DNA of 64,000 nt from Atherix ibis (GCA_958298945.1 OY282606.1:90403696-90467695); one strand, 5' to 3'. Shown: positions 21,501-34,769, numbered from the stretch's first letter. A program made the numbers and translations. The notes: a model not told the origin generated them from the letters alone.

Positions 21501-24500
21501 GAATAAAATATTAATTCACTATAAGAAAATTGTCTTTCTTTTTCATAAAAAAAAAAACGAAACTACTTTCCAAACAACCCAATACTTTGAAGGAAACAAC
21601 AATATTAATGTATGGAGAAAAAAAGCGCCCCCATTATTTTTCTGTCATGATCTTTATTTAAAAAAAAATCAAACAAACAATTCCTTATTCACCTGGTAAA
21701 ACGGAGGAAGAATATTTATTTTTTTACCAAATTATGACTATCTAAGTTATCTTGGCATTAACTCTCAAAGTGCTTATATCCAAATTACTTTAATTATACT
21801 AAGAAAATCTTCGATTCTTCCCTTTTTTTCAGATAATTTTTTCCCATAATTTTAGTTTATTATAGATTTAATAAAATTACAATATTAAAGAAATTCTATA
21901 CGAAATTCATAGGTTCATTTACACGTTTATAACCAAAAATTAAAGTGCATTTTGGTACGATATGAGAATCTCAGTCTTTATATGATAATCATTACCATTG
22001 TGTCCTGCCCATTTGTTTTTCCCCATAAAAAAAAAATATTCAAAATTTATTTCTCACCTTCGGACTTAATCAAACATCCAGTGTGGCAGTATAGAATATA
22101 TAATTCAATCGAAGCGAGAAACTAATAATTCATGATGGAAGGACTATATTCGAAAAACAATGTGAGATGGGCCACGCGCCGTCATGCCATAATCGAAGAA
22201 AAATTGCTCCATTGTGGCGAGCGTTCGTTCGTGTGAACCCAAAAGACGATCGTCCGTCCAGTGGTTTTCTGGCTGGAATATTGATATCGTACCCATCGTA
22301 CAGTATTTATAGTCTACCATTCATGTTTCAGATAAGTTTATTCCTTCCATACTAATAAACTGACCATTTCATTAGTTGTATTATGTACAATTTCGATATC
22401 GACTTTTGGTAACTCACTCAATATGTGTTTACTTGGAATGAAAAATGGCCAGCTCTTGAATTATTTCCCACAGATGTGATGAGATTTGTTAAAGGATATT
22501 TTATCTACAATATATATGTGCAATATTACAAATAAAAAATATACTCGTAATGCAGGAAAAATAACAAAAAAAAAAAAACTGAGTCTCTGATTAATATCTC
22601 ATCATCATTTAACCGAAAATTTTAATACATTACATTTTATGAAATGAAGATATTTCTATATAAGAGTATTCGTATAGGCTGTGAAGTTTGGACCATGGCC
22701 TTCCCACAAATCTAAGCGGTATTTACACAAATTGTACCTTTTGAAGGCTGATGACAGCCAATATATGTTATTATTGCACATCGACGTTCCATCTCTAAGG
22801 CTGTCATCATGTTCCTTGTATCGAACGTTTGCATCCAAGTTGCGCCGGCTTCTCAAACTGAATTCTGTTGCACTGAATCATATCAAAATCGTGTATAATC
22901 GTAGACGGCGGCGTCATCTATGAGACTGTATTGAAGATGTTTTTTGTATGCACACATTATTTTTACCTTCATTTTCCAATTGTTTTATTTGCTTTTATAT
23001 TCCATCTGTAGTTTATTTACTTTTGAATTAAGAAAAAGTTTTCTTAAATCTTACCACACATAGGAGATATTTTTCGTAACTCGTAAGTATAAAATAATCT
23101 GTACATCCACTCTTCGCGAGGATCTTTACAAAATCAAGACTGTCTCCAGCTTATAATGTACTGGATTCTAAAATACGTTTGCAAAAAAAATTTTTTTTTT
23201 ATTTATTTTTTATTGTAATGCATACAGCGTCCCTGACTGTTTGCTTGATTGTTTTAATATGTCGACATGTAGTAATTTTCCGGACAATTTTTTATCGATT
23301 TTTCATTCGAATTCATCTTGATTTATCCAACAAAACTCTAACCATCGTATAGGTTTCTTAAGATGGTTTGCGTTAAAGACAGAGAGAAAAATCTACTAAG
23401 GCTAAAAGAAATTGTCTGCTAAAAATGGATAATCTTCTGTCTCTACAGATTTAAATGCACATAATGACTATAGACTATAGTGTTGAAACAACGTTTATAA
23501 ATCTACAGGCACTTGCATGAAATTATTATTATTATTTTTTTTCCTCGTAAAAAATTACATTTACTTAAAGTTTTTTCTTTTTTAAAGTAGAAAAAAAAAT
23601 TGAAAAATTTTTGAATTGAAACAAAACAGTTGGCGCTATCCTAAAATCTTAAGAATAAACCCACCAAAGACGTAAATACAAGTTATTCCATTCAATGGGA
23701 TAAGTTGAAAGACATTGGATGCATGAAGATTATGGAAAATACAATATATTGAACGTCCTACACTATTTAACTAGAGGGAAAGAAGTTAAATAATCAAGAA
23801 AAACTCAAAGGATACGTTTAAATAAATTCAATTTTTTTTTCGTATTTTTTATCTTATAAAATTACATTGAATTCTATGTTGATTAGGTATTCGTATTTGT
23901 TTTACAACGTGTTGCTTTTGCCTTTACGATAGGTAATTTTTTATTTTTTTTTTTACAAAATTACCTTTGATTGACTGGTGCGTTGAGCCTATCTTTTGAG
24001 GGATATGTATTTTTTTTTATAAAATTATTCTTACAATGCAACACAATTTTTCTCAACTTTGTGATGAGAGGTAAACTTTATAAAAATATATTAAAAATCT
24101 TTAAGAAAATTTTTCATTTATTGTAAAGATAAACATCATTACCGGCATTTACTGAGTAATCATAATTGGCATTTTTCTTTTTATATTTTCTGTACACGCT
24201 TATTATTTTATGACCGTTGATGTATTACCCATCTTAAGATTAGCTGATTATCTTAAACTTAAAAAGCATATAATAACTTAATTTTTCCGAATATATCTTA
24301 TGGTATGAAAATATGTTATTACTTTATCGATACGATTTAAGTAATTTGTAATATTTGTTGTATAGATTTTATGTTTTATACAACATTTTAATATTGCTAA
24401 TAAAATGTAAAATTATACTTGTTATCATGATTTCGCAAATAATAAAAACCTGTAAGCTGTTCAGCTACTGTAATTTGTTTAATCTTCGGTGAAATTGCAT

Positions 24501-25194
24501 CATTTATTATTTAATTTACATGGTAACCTTTTGATTATTTTGGAAAATTCCTTATAGACTAAATATTTCACTAATAAATAAAATATTTTCAAAATTTTAA
24601 AATAATTTGAAGTGAATAATAGTTTCAAATATGTGCATGAAAATACTAAAGAAAATATGCTCAGAAGATTTGATACGAATATAAGAAATTTTTTTTCCAA
24701 AGTCCTCATAAACCTTAATTGACTATTGTTCTTAAAACGCGATCTGAAATTGTACGTTTTAAGTTAGTAAAAGATCATCTCGATCTTGATAATTAAGTAT
24801 AGATTATTTAAAAAAAAAATGGAATAACATTCGTATTAAATTAAATAACCTTTAATTCAGAAAACTTCCATGAAAATAGTCGGATTAACAATCTTTTAAT
24901 CCTGCACACAAAATTCTACTTCACATAGCGTGACATAGTGAAATCATATACTTTGTTAAAGGATGAGTCATTTTTATATCTGATTATATTTCCAATAAAT
25001 ATAATAATGGAATTCAGTTGCATTTTTTCATTAAAGATATTTTTTATAATTTTTTTATAATATATTTTCAAATATATTCATATAGACAAATATTGTACAC
25101 TTTCAGTCATGAAAGTCTATTCAGTTTGGTCCTCGGAAAGTAAAATTCAATAAAAAAATACTTTAAAATTAAATTTTTTATATTATTATATTGT
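21501..25194. other. AT-rich DNA with two less AT-rich blocks
   Basis: No gene recognised. Two blocks stand out by composition: 22120-22340 (contains GGGCCACGCGCCGTCATGCC) and 22660-22930 (contains the inverted pair TGATGACAGCC / GGCTGTCATCA about 43 bases apart). Short frames exist in both but match no family I know. They could be conserved regulatory elements or unknown exons. Confidence 0.5.
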
Positions 25195-25440
25195 TAATAA
25201 AACTTTACCATAATTATTTGCCATAAAACTTCGTTTAGAACTGGATTATTTTCAAATAATTTTTTTATGACTTTTTCGATAATTTCGAGGTGTAGTTTTA
25301 CCGTTACATAAGAGATGTTGGTTTTCTCAAAACTAAAAAAATCTAACGACGTCAATTTGCACGATCTTGGCGGCCAATTGACATCACCACTACTCAAAAT
25401 TACGTGCCCTGGGAACTTTTTGCTCAATAAAAACGAAATT
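25195..25440 (-). mobile_element. DDE_3-type transposase remnant, C-terminal region
   Basis: The minus strand reads KKFPGHVILSSGDVNWPPRS then CKLTSLDFFSFEKTN, matching the conserved NWPPRSCDLTPLDFFLW block of an arthropod Tc1/mariner-superfamily transposase group. The catalytic Asp before FF is present. The rest is decayed. Best-preserved copy of this motif in the window. Confidence 0.7.
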
Positions 25441-26449
25441 TGTTATGTTTTACGAGTTTTGGTGCGGTTTTTACGATAAATAAAAGTGCTTATCATGAAG
25501 AGCTCTGAATTAACTGTTGCGGTCTCTCCTTCTTCATTTTCAAAAATAATACACTTTCAAACAAAATTTCACACCCTTTTCGTAGATACAATAGCTTCCC
25601 CACATTTATTTATGGGTTTTAAAAGCTCCATGTATGGTAATTTTTGCTACTGACGTATCCACCTAAAGATAGGGCAGCAACCCTTTATAAAACACTTTAT
25701 TTTCTAAAATAAAAACTTCTTTATTAATTGTTATTAATAATATAACTATTTATATAAATACTTACTTTTTCGTAAATACTTCAAAAAATATAAAAACTAC
25801 TTTAAAACAACAAAAGTATGCAAGTATTTCGGTATGCTACCACTTCATGTAGAATGGCGTGTTTTAAAACTCTTCGAAAGTCTACAAAATTTATGCGCTT
25901 CTAATTTAATTGATATTTACGAAATAAATAATAAACCTAAAATACAATTGCATTTAATGTCAGAAGATTGGAAACAAAATAAATGTTGACTTCTGTCGTG
26001 TTTAAATTGATTTTTTGTTTCCAATAAGTGAATTAAAATGAATATAAATTATACTTTTGCAATTTAATAAATTTCTATTATGAAAACTAGATGTCAGTGG
26101 GTGTTATGTCTTCATAAAAAAATCTACACAAAAGTATGCAAGCGTTACGATTTCTCGCCACTTCTGCAATAATTAAGCCAGGTAATCCATATACGAAAAT
26201 CCAAGTACTCATTAATCGAAGTAAATTTAAGTTATCGTTACTCATTCTCGTCGAAATTGTATGCTTTTTTTTTAGAATTTGAGATACGGTGCAGTACTGC
26301 ATTCAGTATAGAATTTTCATTTAATCACGTTCGTATAAAAACTATATTTTTTAATTTTACTTCATGCATAATTCTGCACGTTTAATTGTGCGTTATGATA
26401 TTTGTGATATCAAATCTTTTGATTTCTACTTTCTTAAACATATTTCTTA
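25441..26449. other. AT-rich DNA without a recognised gene
   Basis: The part next to 25440 may continue the transposase remnant, but no motif can be named. The remainder shows nothing recognisable. Confidence 0.5.
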
Positions 26450-26764
26450 CACGTCGTGTCCCAAAAATAACAGGAATTTATATTTTAATCATACAACATG
26501 CAGCGCCATCTATTGAAAATTTGTAGCATTAAATCGATACATTTATCCTTTTTCAACCTAAATTCATGTAATCGAATGACAGATGTGAAAGTTACAGCCA
26601 TTTCAAAAAAAGAAAAAGTGTGCTAATGTTACAAAACAAAAATGGCTGGGATATTATCATAAAATGCTCCTTTTATCTTGGTTTTCAGTTTTGGAAATAG
26701 AAAATAGTCACATGGTGTTAAATCAACAATAAGAAGTTTTGATTTAACACCATGTGACTATTTT
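26450..26764 (-). mobile_element. Mariner 3' end fragment with inverted duplication
   Basis: The minus strand reads DLTPCDYFLF from about 26740 down to 26705, the third-Asp motif of a mariner-like transposase, then KLKTKIKGA. The outer end GTGTCCCAAAAATAACAGG near 26457 looks like a terminal repeat. The 26 bases 26701-26726 are repeated in perfect inverted order at 26739-26764, with a 12-base loop. This duplicates the DLTPCDYFLF codons head to head. Confidence 0.6.
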
Positions 26765-26766
26765 TC

Positions 26767-27335
26767 ATGGTAATAATTCGGTTGTTGCACGTGCTGTGTG
26801 GCACGTAGCTCCGTCTTGTTGGGAGCAGATGTTGTCAAGATCAACTTCTTCCAATTTCGGCCATAAAAAGTTGGTTATCATCGATCTATACCGCTCTCCA
26901 TTGACAGTAACGGTGTTACCAGCTTCATTTCGAAAGAAGTACGGACCGATGATTCCACCGGTCCAAAAACCACACCAAACTGTCAATTTAGGTGAATATA
27001 ATGGGTGTTCATGAATAATTTGTGGATTTTCTTCGCACCACAATCGACAGTTTTGTTTATTTAATGCACCACTCAGATGAAAGTGCTCCTCATCGGAGAA
27101 GCAATATTTTCATTACTTCGAGAGGTTCTTTATCTCATTGGCACTTGAACATTATGTAAAGAAAATGTACACTCAAAATTTTTAACAATTCGGCACATAG
27201 CGAGCATAGTTGGACGATTATTACGACCATAAAATGGTAAAAGCGCACGAAAAGTTGCAATTGGAGAACGATTATTTTGATAATAAAATTGAATAATTTG
27301 TAAATGTTGTTCTTGCGTATATCTCTCCATGATGA
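26767..27335 (-). mobile_element. DDE_3 transposase with DUF4817-type N-terminus, deleted
   Basis: The minus strand carries an N-terminal frame starting at 27330: MERYTQEQHLQIIQFYYQNN, then a GRNNRPT stretch, resembling the arthropod DUF4817 HTH domain. After a gap it continues as MWCEENPQIIHEHPLYSPKL, VWCGFWTGGIIGPYFFRNEA, GNTVTVNGERYRSMITNFLW and ICSQQDGATCHTARATTELL, where QQDGATCHTA contains the second catalytic Asp. The C-terminal third is replaced by the inverted mariner fragment at 26450-26764. The region with the first catalytic residue is missing or shifted. It is a dead chimera. Confidence 0.75.
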
Positions 27336-27432
27336 AATTGTAAACATTACTGAATACAATGAAAAAAAAGACAGATCATGACATATTACAAATGTGTATT
27401 CATTACTGAATACTCTTATTGGAAAACCCTAT

Positions 27433-27790
27433 AGGCGTTTTCCTTTGGACCAATTTTGCTACTAGTCGGTAGTTGAAGCTGTCATCATCTACTCTACCTC
27501 GAAGAAATGAGCACATTGTACTGGGGGTTACGCATACAATTTACGTTAGGTGGATTCTAGTTGCTAAAGTGAAAATAGATAGTTTTGCGGGTACGTTGGT
27601 TATGTTGAAGATTCATATTTTTGTCAGTATTGTTTATGTCTGAATAAACTCAGTTTTTATTGTTTATGTGTGAGTAAACTCAGTATTGTTTCTGAATGTT
27701 TTGAGGTTATGTTTCTACTATTGTTTAGAATTTGGCTTTCCTTTGGTCATCTACCGACTAGTAGCAAAATTGGTCCAAAGGAAAACGCCT
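27433..27790. mobile_element. MITE, 358 bp, perfect 40-bp terminal inverted repeats
   Basis: 27433-27472 (AGGCGTTTTCCTTTGGACCA...) and 27751-27790 are exact reverse complements over all 40 bases. The flanks TAT (27430-27432) and TAT (27791-27793) suggest a 3-bp target duplication. The interior holds no transposase; it has a repeated TTGTTTATGT.TGA.TAAACTCAG phrase at about 27625-27690. Perfect repeats suggest recent activity driven by a full-length relative elsewhere. The superfamily is unknown: a TAT duplication is not diagnostic, and TA (Tc1/mariner) cannot be excluded. Confidence 0.88.
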
Positions 27791-27793
27791 TAT

Positions 27794-30639
27794 ATTATGC
27801 AAAATGAAGAATATACTTTACCAAAAAAACATCAACAAAAAAAACTTTATTTGATTTTCGAGTGGAAAGAATATGAAAAGTATGCAGTCAAATCCAGCTA
27901 GTGTAAGTTTACAGAAGCGCCGATTGAGGGAAAATAGTTTCATGAACTACGAGGATATATTGGAGATTACTGCTATTCCTTCGGCGACAAAAATTTTGGG
28001 AAACTGCTTTATTATTTAGCTAGATAATTATCCTTTCCCCTTATGTTCATCATTCTAGAAAAATCAGGAACTGTAAGGATATATAAAGAAAATCATATGA
28101 TCATCACATTTACCAAATTTTTCTCCCATCAAATATTTATGGTGTGAGTGGCACCGAAAGCCCTAGGCTAAGAATCCAATAAACCTATATTGACATCTGG
28201 ACAAAGCTTCTTAAAAGTTGGAATGAAAAAAAGGCGCATATTTTTAGTAAATTTTTATTTTAAATGGTACCAAATTAAAATAAAATCCTACAATTATGTG
28301 AAAATTAAATGACAAAAATTATATTTAATAATAATAAGTTACTTCCTTAAATTTGGCATTTAGAAAGATTGAAATATTTTTTTATTTTTAAACTTGATTT
28401 ATTTTACTATTGAAAAACTATTGTATATAAAAATTTAATAATATAATACGAGTATTAATCACACATTAGAATATAAATAATATGGAAATTATTTTTTTAT
28501 GGTTATTAACATTTTAAATATAAAACAAATTTTATAAAGTTCTTTTACGTAAATGCTATTTTTAGCATATTCGTACTTTAGATTAGCATAAAATTTTTAA
28601 CAGTTTAATAAAAAATTATAAATTATTTATTTAAATATTATGCTACATCATAAAATTCTTATTTACGGTATACTATTTGCAAAAAATTTCTATTAAATCA
28701 AGAAACAGAAGATATATAATATGTATAAAAATTTTTTATAGCATTATCATCCCACTAGCTTAATAAAATTTAAAATAAAAAGAAAAAAAACAGAAAAATA
28801 TAACATTTAGTTTAATGATTTGTGAAAAATGTTTATCTTTTAGACATGCATGATATTGGATAATTTCAATTAATTTCAATCGATTTTTGATGGTGTTCTT
28901 TTTTTTTTTTAAACTAATGGACACTTTATGGCGGCATAAAATGAAAAATTTTAACATTTTCGATTATACCATCAAATTTTATTTTAATTGATGATCAAGA
29001 TTTCTTGTTAGATATTTTTTATCATATAATCGTAAACACAGAGTTCATAACACATAATAAATTGTCGAAAAACTCTCTAAAGTATTAGAAATATATGCAC
29101 GGGAATAATTTGTTTGAATTTTTAAGGACTGGTTTGATTTATAATCGAATTCAATTTCAAAGCCATTAATGTAAAATTCAAATGCCGAACAGAAATCAAT
29201 TTACCATAAAGAGATCATCAAAGTTATGCTTGTCAATATAGAAAAACGATGCTATATCTTATTAGAGTTTATAGTATCAAATCAAAGCTATTTAAATCAA
29301 TTTGTTTTCGAATTCTCAAATTACATTTGGAAAGATTGTGAATTTTTTTAAAAAAAACCTAAACTATCATTAAATGTGAAGTTTTCGTTTGTAATTTGTA
29401 GATTTAAAATTTATTATACTGAAAATTCTTATCAGATATATATAAAAGTCATATCCAGACAGTATACTAAAAATAATTTAAATTTTTTTTTCGCATAATT
29501 ATAAGACATTTTTGAATAACTACCTCATTAACAGTTTTAGTTTTTTTTTTTTTTAAAAGAAGTTTATGTCGAAACTTTCAATTTCTAGTTATACATTTTT
29601 ACCTAAATTTTTTTTTTACAAGCTACGATCGTAAGGCACATGAGAGAGTTTCTATTTCTACAACTATTCATGAAAATTTTAATATATTTACGAATCGAAT
29701 TATTTATGTAAAAATATTATTTATGACCCAATGTGTTACCATGAGTAATCAAATAATTTTATGGACCATTAGACACAATTTCTAATAAGTACAAAAAAAG
29801 TTTTACCATCATTGACCAATAGTAGCTACGATAAAGTGCTTCTCTACCTTAAGTATCTACTTTCAACATAATCTAATCCGCTCGTCCATAATTGCGTGTC
29901 AGTACTCTTGAGAAAAAAAAATTTTTAAATCTGTATTTATTAAAATTTTGTTGTTGAAATATATTAAAGATAATTTTCGCTTCTTTTATTTATTTAACAT
30001 AAAATATTTGTTTGTCTTTGAAAATACGTCCTTGTTTGCCTTTCGGTTTATTAACATTCAGAGTAGATGAGTACGTTTATGATTGATCAAAATTTTGGTC
30101 AAGAATATTGATGATATTTTATTTTTAGACAGACTATTTCAAATATTATAGGACTTATGCATATGAATATGAGAAATAAAATTTTGGTTAAATTAAAGTC
30201 CATTAAAAGTATAATTTACTTCGAAAAAATATTTTTTGATCTCTTCTATATGTCAGATTTGGATTTAAAAGTCTGTTTTTTGTTCTATAATTTTTTTGTT
30301 GCAAACTCATTAAACATACAAATTTCAGCTGAAGTGAATGAAATATTTCCAAATAGGGCATTTTTTTTTATCAAAAGATATTGCCATGCAACATTTTCGT
30401 CCCATAAATTTCCTAGTTAAGAAAATTTTACAAATTCATTTTTGAAGATATCAAAATCTAGTTTTCTAAAAACTTATAGTATCTATAATATATTTTCTTA
30501 TAAAATGTTTCTTCAAACAAAGGAAGAACAAATGACATTGTAATTTGTTGATCCTTTCTAATTTAGATAAATTCTTATTGTCTAAAACTTTCAAAAAATA
30601 AAACAGGTCATTAAACAAATTGTGAAAATTCTACCGTGG
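27794..30639. other. AT-rich DNA without a recognised gene
   Basis: Long A/T-rich stretch with many homopolymers. No coding motif, RNA gene or terminal repeats recognised. Confidence 0.6.
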
Positions 30640-32240
30640 GAAAAATTGCCATATATGAGGCTCTGAAAATCCACAAGTGATTGTAAAAAAATCCATTGTG
30701 ACTGTGTGGAATGTATTTTGTTCTTAAGACCTTTTTGAAGACAAAGGAGAGACCATAACATTTAATTCTGAGTCGGTATGATAACCGACTTTTGTGTGAC
30801 CTGCACTTCAAGATTTTAATATGGACCATTAAATGACGGAGGAGAAACCCTAACATTCAATTCTTAGTTGGTACGACAACCGACTTTTGAGGGTTATCGT
30901 ACCGAATCGGACTTAAAAGATTTCAATATAGACCATAGATTATTTAAAAAAAACGTTGCTATAAGTTAAAGAAGATAATAAATTTTGGCTTTATTGCGTA
31001 AAAACTTCCCAGAACACATAATTTCGAGATGTGGTAATGTCAAGTAACCTCCAAGATCATACGATTTGACGCTGGTGCACTTTTCCTTGCAGAGTTATAA
31101 AAAAAAACGTACTTACGAGGTCTGTTCAAAAAGTATCGTGAATTTTGAATTTTCGCGGGTTACGTATAATCGATTTTCGATTTTTGTGACGTTATGTTGG
31201 TACTCATGTCTCTCACTTATGCCGACAAGTTCGGCCATTGTGAATGATCAGTAAATTTTTGACAGCTGCTTTGCTTTCACGTGTTTTGGCTCGTCTTAAA
31301 TTTTTGCCCATCCAAAAAAATGGATCAAAGACTCTGTATAAAATTTTGTGTGAAAAACCAAATTAATTGCGCGGACGCATTCCGAATGTTAACTGTGGCA
31401 TATGGTGAAGCTATCTTGGACCGAAGAAACGTTTATCGGTGGTACAAAATGTTCTCGCCGCAAAATTCGTACCAAAATTGCTCAATTTCGAACAAAAACA
31501 GCATCGCATTAACATTGCTAAGGAACGTGGAAACCAAAGCTCAGTCATCCCCATGGAAGCTACCGCACGAGCCAAGACCGAAAAAAGCGCGCCAAGTTCA
31601 GTCGAATGTAAAGGTATTGCTTACAGTTTTCTTCGATTGCAGAGGCGTGGTGCATTATGAGTTCTTGCCACAGGGTAGAACGGTCAATAAGGAATATTAC
31701 CTGCAAGTTATGCGCAAGTTGCGCGAAGCAATCTACCAGAAACGCCCGGATTTGTGGAAGAACAAAAATTGGCTTTTGAACCATGATAACGCCCCTGCTC
31801 ACGCATCGTTGCTTGTGCGCGAATTTTTGGCCAAAAACAACACACTAATAATGCCGCAGCCACCCTGTGACTTTTTCTTGTTCCCGAAACTGAAGAGCCC
31901 CATGAAAGGATAACGCTACGCTATGATTGAGGAGATAAAGACGTCATCGAAGGAGGAACTGAACAAGATCACAAAAAATGATTTTTTGAAGTGCTTCGAG
32001 GATTGGAAAAAACGTTGGCACAAGTGTATAATATCTGCTGGGGATTACTTTGAAGGGGACAAAATAGATATTCATAAATAAATTAACAATTTTTGAAAAA
32101 ACACAAAATTCGCAAAACTTCTTTTTCAAACAGACCTCCGATATAGATAATATTTAAACTTTAGAGCATTTATTAGCAAACATCCGTCAAGTACGAACCG
32201 AATTACAGCCCAAAATATCCGAAAAAAAGTCACCAAAAAT
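30640..32240 (+). mobile_element. DDE_3-type remnant, split by mariner V4
   Basis: Left part: stop-laden traces of the W-G-NP / TVWCG region near 30655-30720, then near 31000-31075 the nucleotide pattern of FPEHIISRCGNVK..PPRSYDLT with DLTLVHFSLQSYKKK at the end. Right part after the mariner: ANIRQVRTELQPKISEKK near 32170-32225, the C-terminal helix region of the same family (compare NIHQIMAYLQPKIC near 6910). The two halves would join inside the former reading frame, so the mariner inserted into this older element. Confidence 0.6.
31116..32140 (+). mobile_element. Mariner family V, copy V4
   Basis: The left end is CGAGGTCTGTTCAAAAAGTA with TA before it; the right end near 32140 is degraded (CAGACCTCCG). 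The plus strand has MDQRLCIKFCVKNQINCADA, AFRMLTVAYGEAILDRRNVY and RWYKMFS. A deletion then removes the HTH2 region to KFVPKLLNFEQKQHRINIAK. Next come a deletion over the first Asp motif, VKVLLTVFFDCRGVVHYEFL, KEYYLQVMRKLREAIYQKRP, NWLLNHDNAPAHASLLVREF (second Asp intact) and a deletion after TLIMPQPP that removes YSPDLAP, leaving CDFFLFPKLKSPMKG. It is inactive. Confidence 0.92.
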
Positions 32241-33689
32241 TACTTTAAAAAAGCTAGTCCTGTCACCATTTTTATGTCAGATATTTTAATATTATTATAT
32301 TTAATATAAAATGGCAAGGTTTAAATTTTGTATTTGAAAATTATTTTATTTAGATTTACTTTCCAAAGCATAATACGGATAACTCTTTACAAATAAACAT
32401 AATAAAATTTAAAGAAAATTTCCTGTTTAATTTCATTAATCAAAGAAAAAAATAATTTTTTTGTTTCTTTTGCGTGGGCGAGTACTCATATTACTTTAAG
32501 TGTTCGATGTTTCGACTTTCGATTCAAGCATATAAACACAATAATCGCATTGTGTCTATAATTTTGTAGATAGCCGTAGTTTAGTTTTTTTTTTCACTTC
32601 TCATTGTTGTTGTCGTAAATGTTCATCTTGTACTTGTATCTTCTACTATTTTTTCTCTCCTGCATGATCATCATCTTTGTTATCTGTAGTTAGTTTGATT
32701 TTTTTTTCTTCTTTCATTTAGACTTAATTCAAGTCTTGAACCGATCTTTGTTATTAAAGCTTCAACACAGATGAAGCGAACGGACTTAACCATTTGTGTC
32801 ATTAAGAAAGATTTTGATAAAGAAATTATTTATTATAAACGATTTTTTGGTCATAAATTAATGACTGAATTTTGATAAAATTGAGGGATTGATGGTAAAC
32901 TAAGTGGCTAAGGAAAAAAGGAGACCAGAGAATGGACAGAGAGTGACAGAAATACATATTATATTGTAGAAGAAAATCAACTCTAAAAATATGGTATAAT
33001 TTTTTTTCTTATTGGATAAGCAACTATGTAAGTTCAGACAACAACGGCCATTCGTCCATTGGATTAAATATCGACCTAGTGGGATAAAATAAAATATATT
33101 TAAACGACCGTCAAACTTGAATCTTAAGCAATTAATTATTTATAATTTACAAAGCTTCTGGTATTTTATATAATTTATTTCTTTTGGTCTCACTGGATTT
33201 GTAGATTTTACCTCTATTTGTGCACTCATGTTTTGAGAATGATTGATTGGTTTCCGTGAGAACTACTGTTCCTTTTGTATGGAATTTTTTTAAAAGTAAA
33301 ATTAAATTTATATTTTTAACTTTATTCTCCTTAAAAAATAAAGTTTTAAATATTCTTTTATTTGTTTTATTTTTATTTAAATAGTTTAAAAATTTTTGTG
33401 AGAAAATTTAACAAGTAATTTTTTTAAATTTGAGTTTATGTTAATAATATTAGTAATGGTAATGGTAAATATTAATTTATATTTTTTTATTTTGGAAAAA
33501 TATTAGCATTTTATGACGGCACCAGTAAATTGAATAGGTTCTGAACTCAGTAGACTTTGATCTTATAATCATATTCATTTGATTAAGCAAAACTATTGAG
33601 GTTAGAATACATCGAATATTGTTGTACCATGGCAGGGATAACCAAAATTAAAAAAATATTGATAATTTACAATTAGTCCTGTATTATTA
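32241..33689. other. AT-rich DNA without a recognised gene
   Basis: No gene recognised. The block 32500-32800 is TCTT-rich and slightly less AT-rich; no motif could be assigned. Confidence 0.55.
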
Positions 33690-34249
33690 GATGGATTTGT
33701 TTACATTTGAAGTTCTGAAGGTTTTCTTTTCTAACTGATTGCGTGCCCTAGTGACCGAAAAACTTTCGTCTCACTTGTCTGACCCAGTTTTAAATGAAAA
33801 GTGAAGAATCATGCAAAGTCTATTTTGTAATTAAAAAAAAATTTACTGGTCGTGAATTGGGTCTGTTTATTTTTGAAGTTTTAAATTTTGATACCCAGTC
33901 TCATCTAGTTCCAAGAAAAAGGAAAAAACCTCCCCCCACTTATCTGACCTAGTTTTAAATAAAAAGTGAAGACTCATCATTTGTGATGAAAAAAAATTCT
34001 ATGGCCACAAAGCGAGTTTGTTAACTTTTGAAGTTTTGATGTGGTTATTTTCTAATTGGATAAGTGACCCCATGTGAGCTTGTTCCAAGTAAAAGGAAAA
34101 AACCTTGTCCCACTTGTCTGATCTAGTTTCAAATAAAAAGTGAAGACTCATTCGAAGCCTATTTTATGATGAAAAAAATGTTTATGGTTACAAAGTGAGT
34201 TTGTTAACTTTTGAAGTTTTGAACTCACAGTTTTCTAATTGGATGAGAG

Positions 34250-34520
34250 ACCCGATCTGGACTACTATCCAAGGAGTCGTGGATGTTGAACTCACAGTTT
34301 TCTAATTGGATTGTTAGCTATCTGGACTACTAGTCAAGGAGTCGTGGGTTCGAATCTCATTGAGACATGACCCTACGCTTTCCAAATTAACAAGTTTTTC
34401 TTTATATTTTCTACTTAACCTGATATCCTGTATAGTTTAATGGCCTAAACTGTCGAGGCGCTTAGAATATACATTTCAGTACTAATGTTATTTAAAATTA
34501 TAATAATAATAATAAAAAAA
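34250..34520 (+). mobile_element. SINE-like element with tRNA-type box B
   Basis: ATTGTTAGCTATCTGGACTA (box A-like) and GGGTTCGAATC (box B, 34346-34356) are spaced as in a tRNA. They are followed by a unique body (CTGTCGAGGCGCTTAGAATA near 34450) and an AT-rich tail ending in (AAT)n near 34500. A direct 67-bp duplication of the head (from 34221 and 34288) precedes it. The tRNA fold is incomplete, so this is a retroposon head and not a tRNA gene. Confidence 0.6.
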
Positions 34521-34769
34521 ATTGTTCGCGAATTGGGTCTGTTTATTTTTGAAGTTTTGAAATTGTTATTTTCTAATTGAATGAGTGACCCCGTCTGACC
34601 TAGTTCCAAATAAAAGGAGAAAACATCGTCCTACTTGTCTGACCTAGATTCAAATAAAAAGTGAAAACTCATGCGAAGCCTATTTTGTGATGAAAAAAAA
34701 TTTTATAGCCACAAAGAGAGTTTGTTAACTTTTGAAGTTTTGAACTCACAGTTTTCTAATTGGATGAGA

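Noticed and set aside
22740..22815. A microRNA of the miR-310/92 type (contains TATTGCACATCGACG-like bases)
   Set aside because: The TTATTGCAC phrase lies in the loop of the only stem I can draw, not in an arm, and the 3' part does not match the family.
30157..30420. A small protein gene (87-residue frame)
   Set aside because: Low-complexity Phe/Lys/Ile composition typical of translated AT-rich DNA; no homology recognised.
34330..34370. A tRNA gene at the GGTTCGAATC box
   Set aside because: The acceptor and D arms do not fold, and the block is duplicated as part of a repeat unit.
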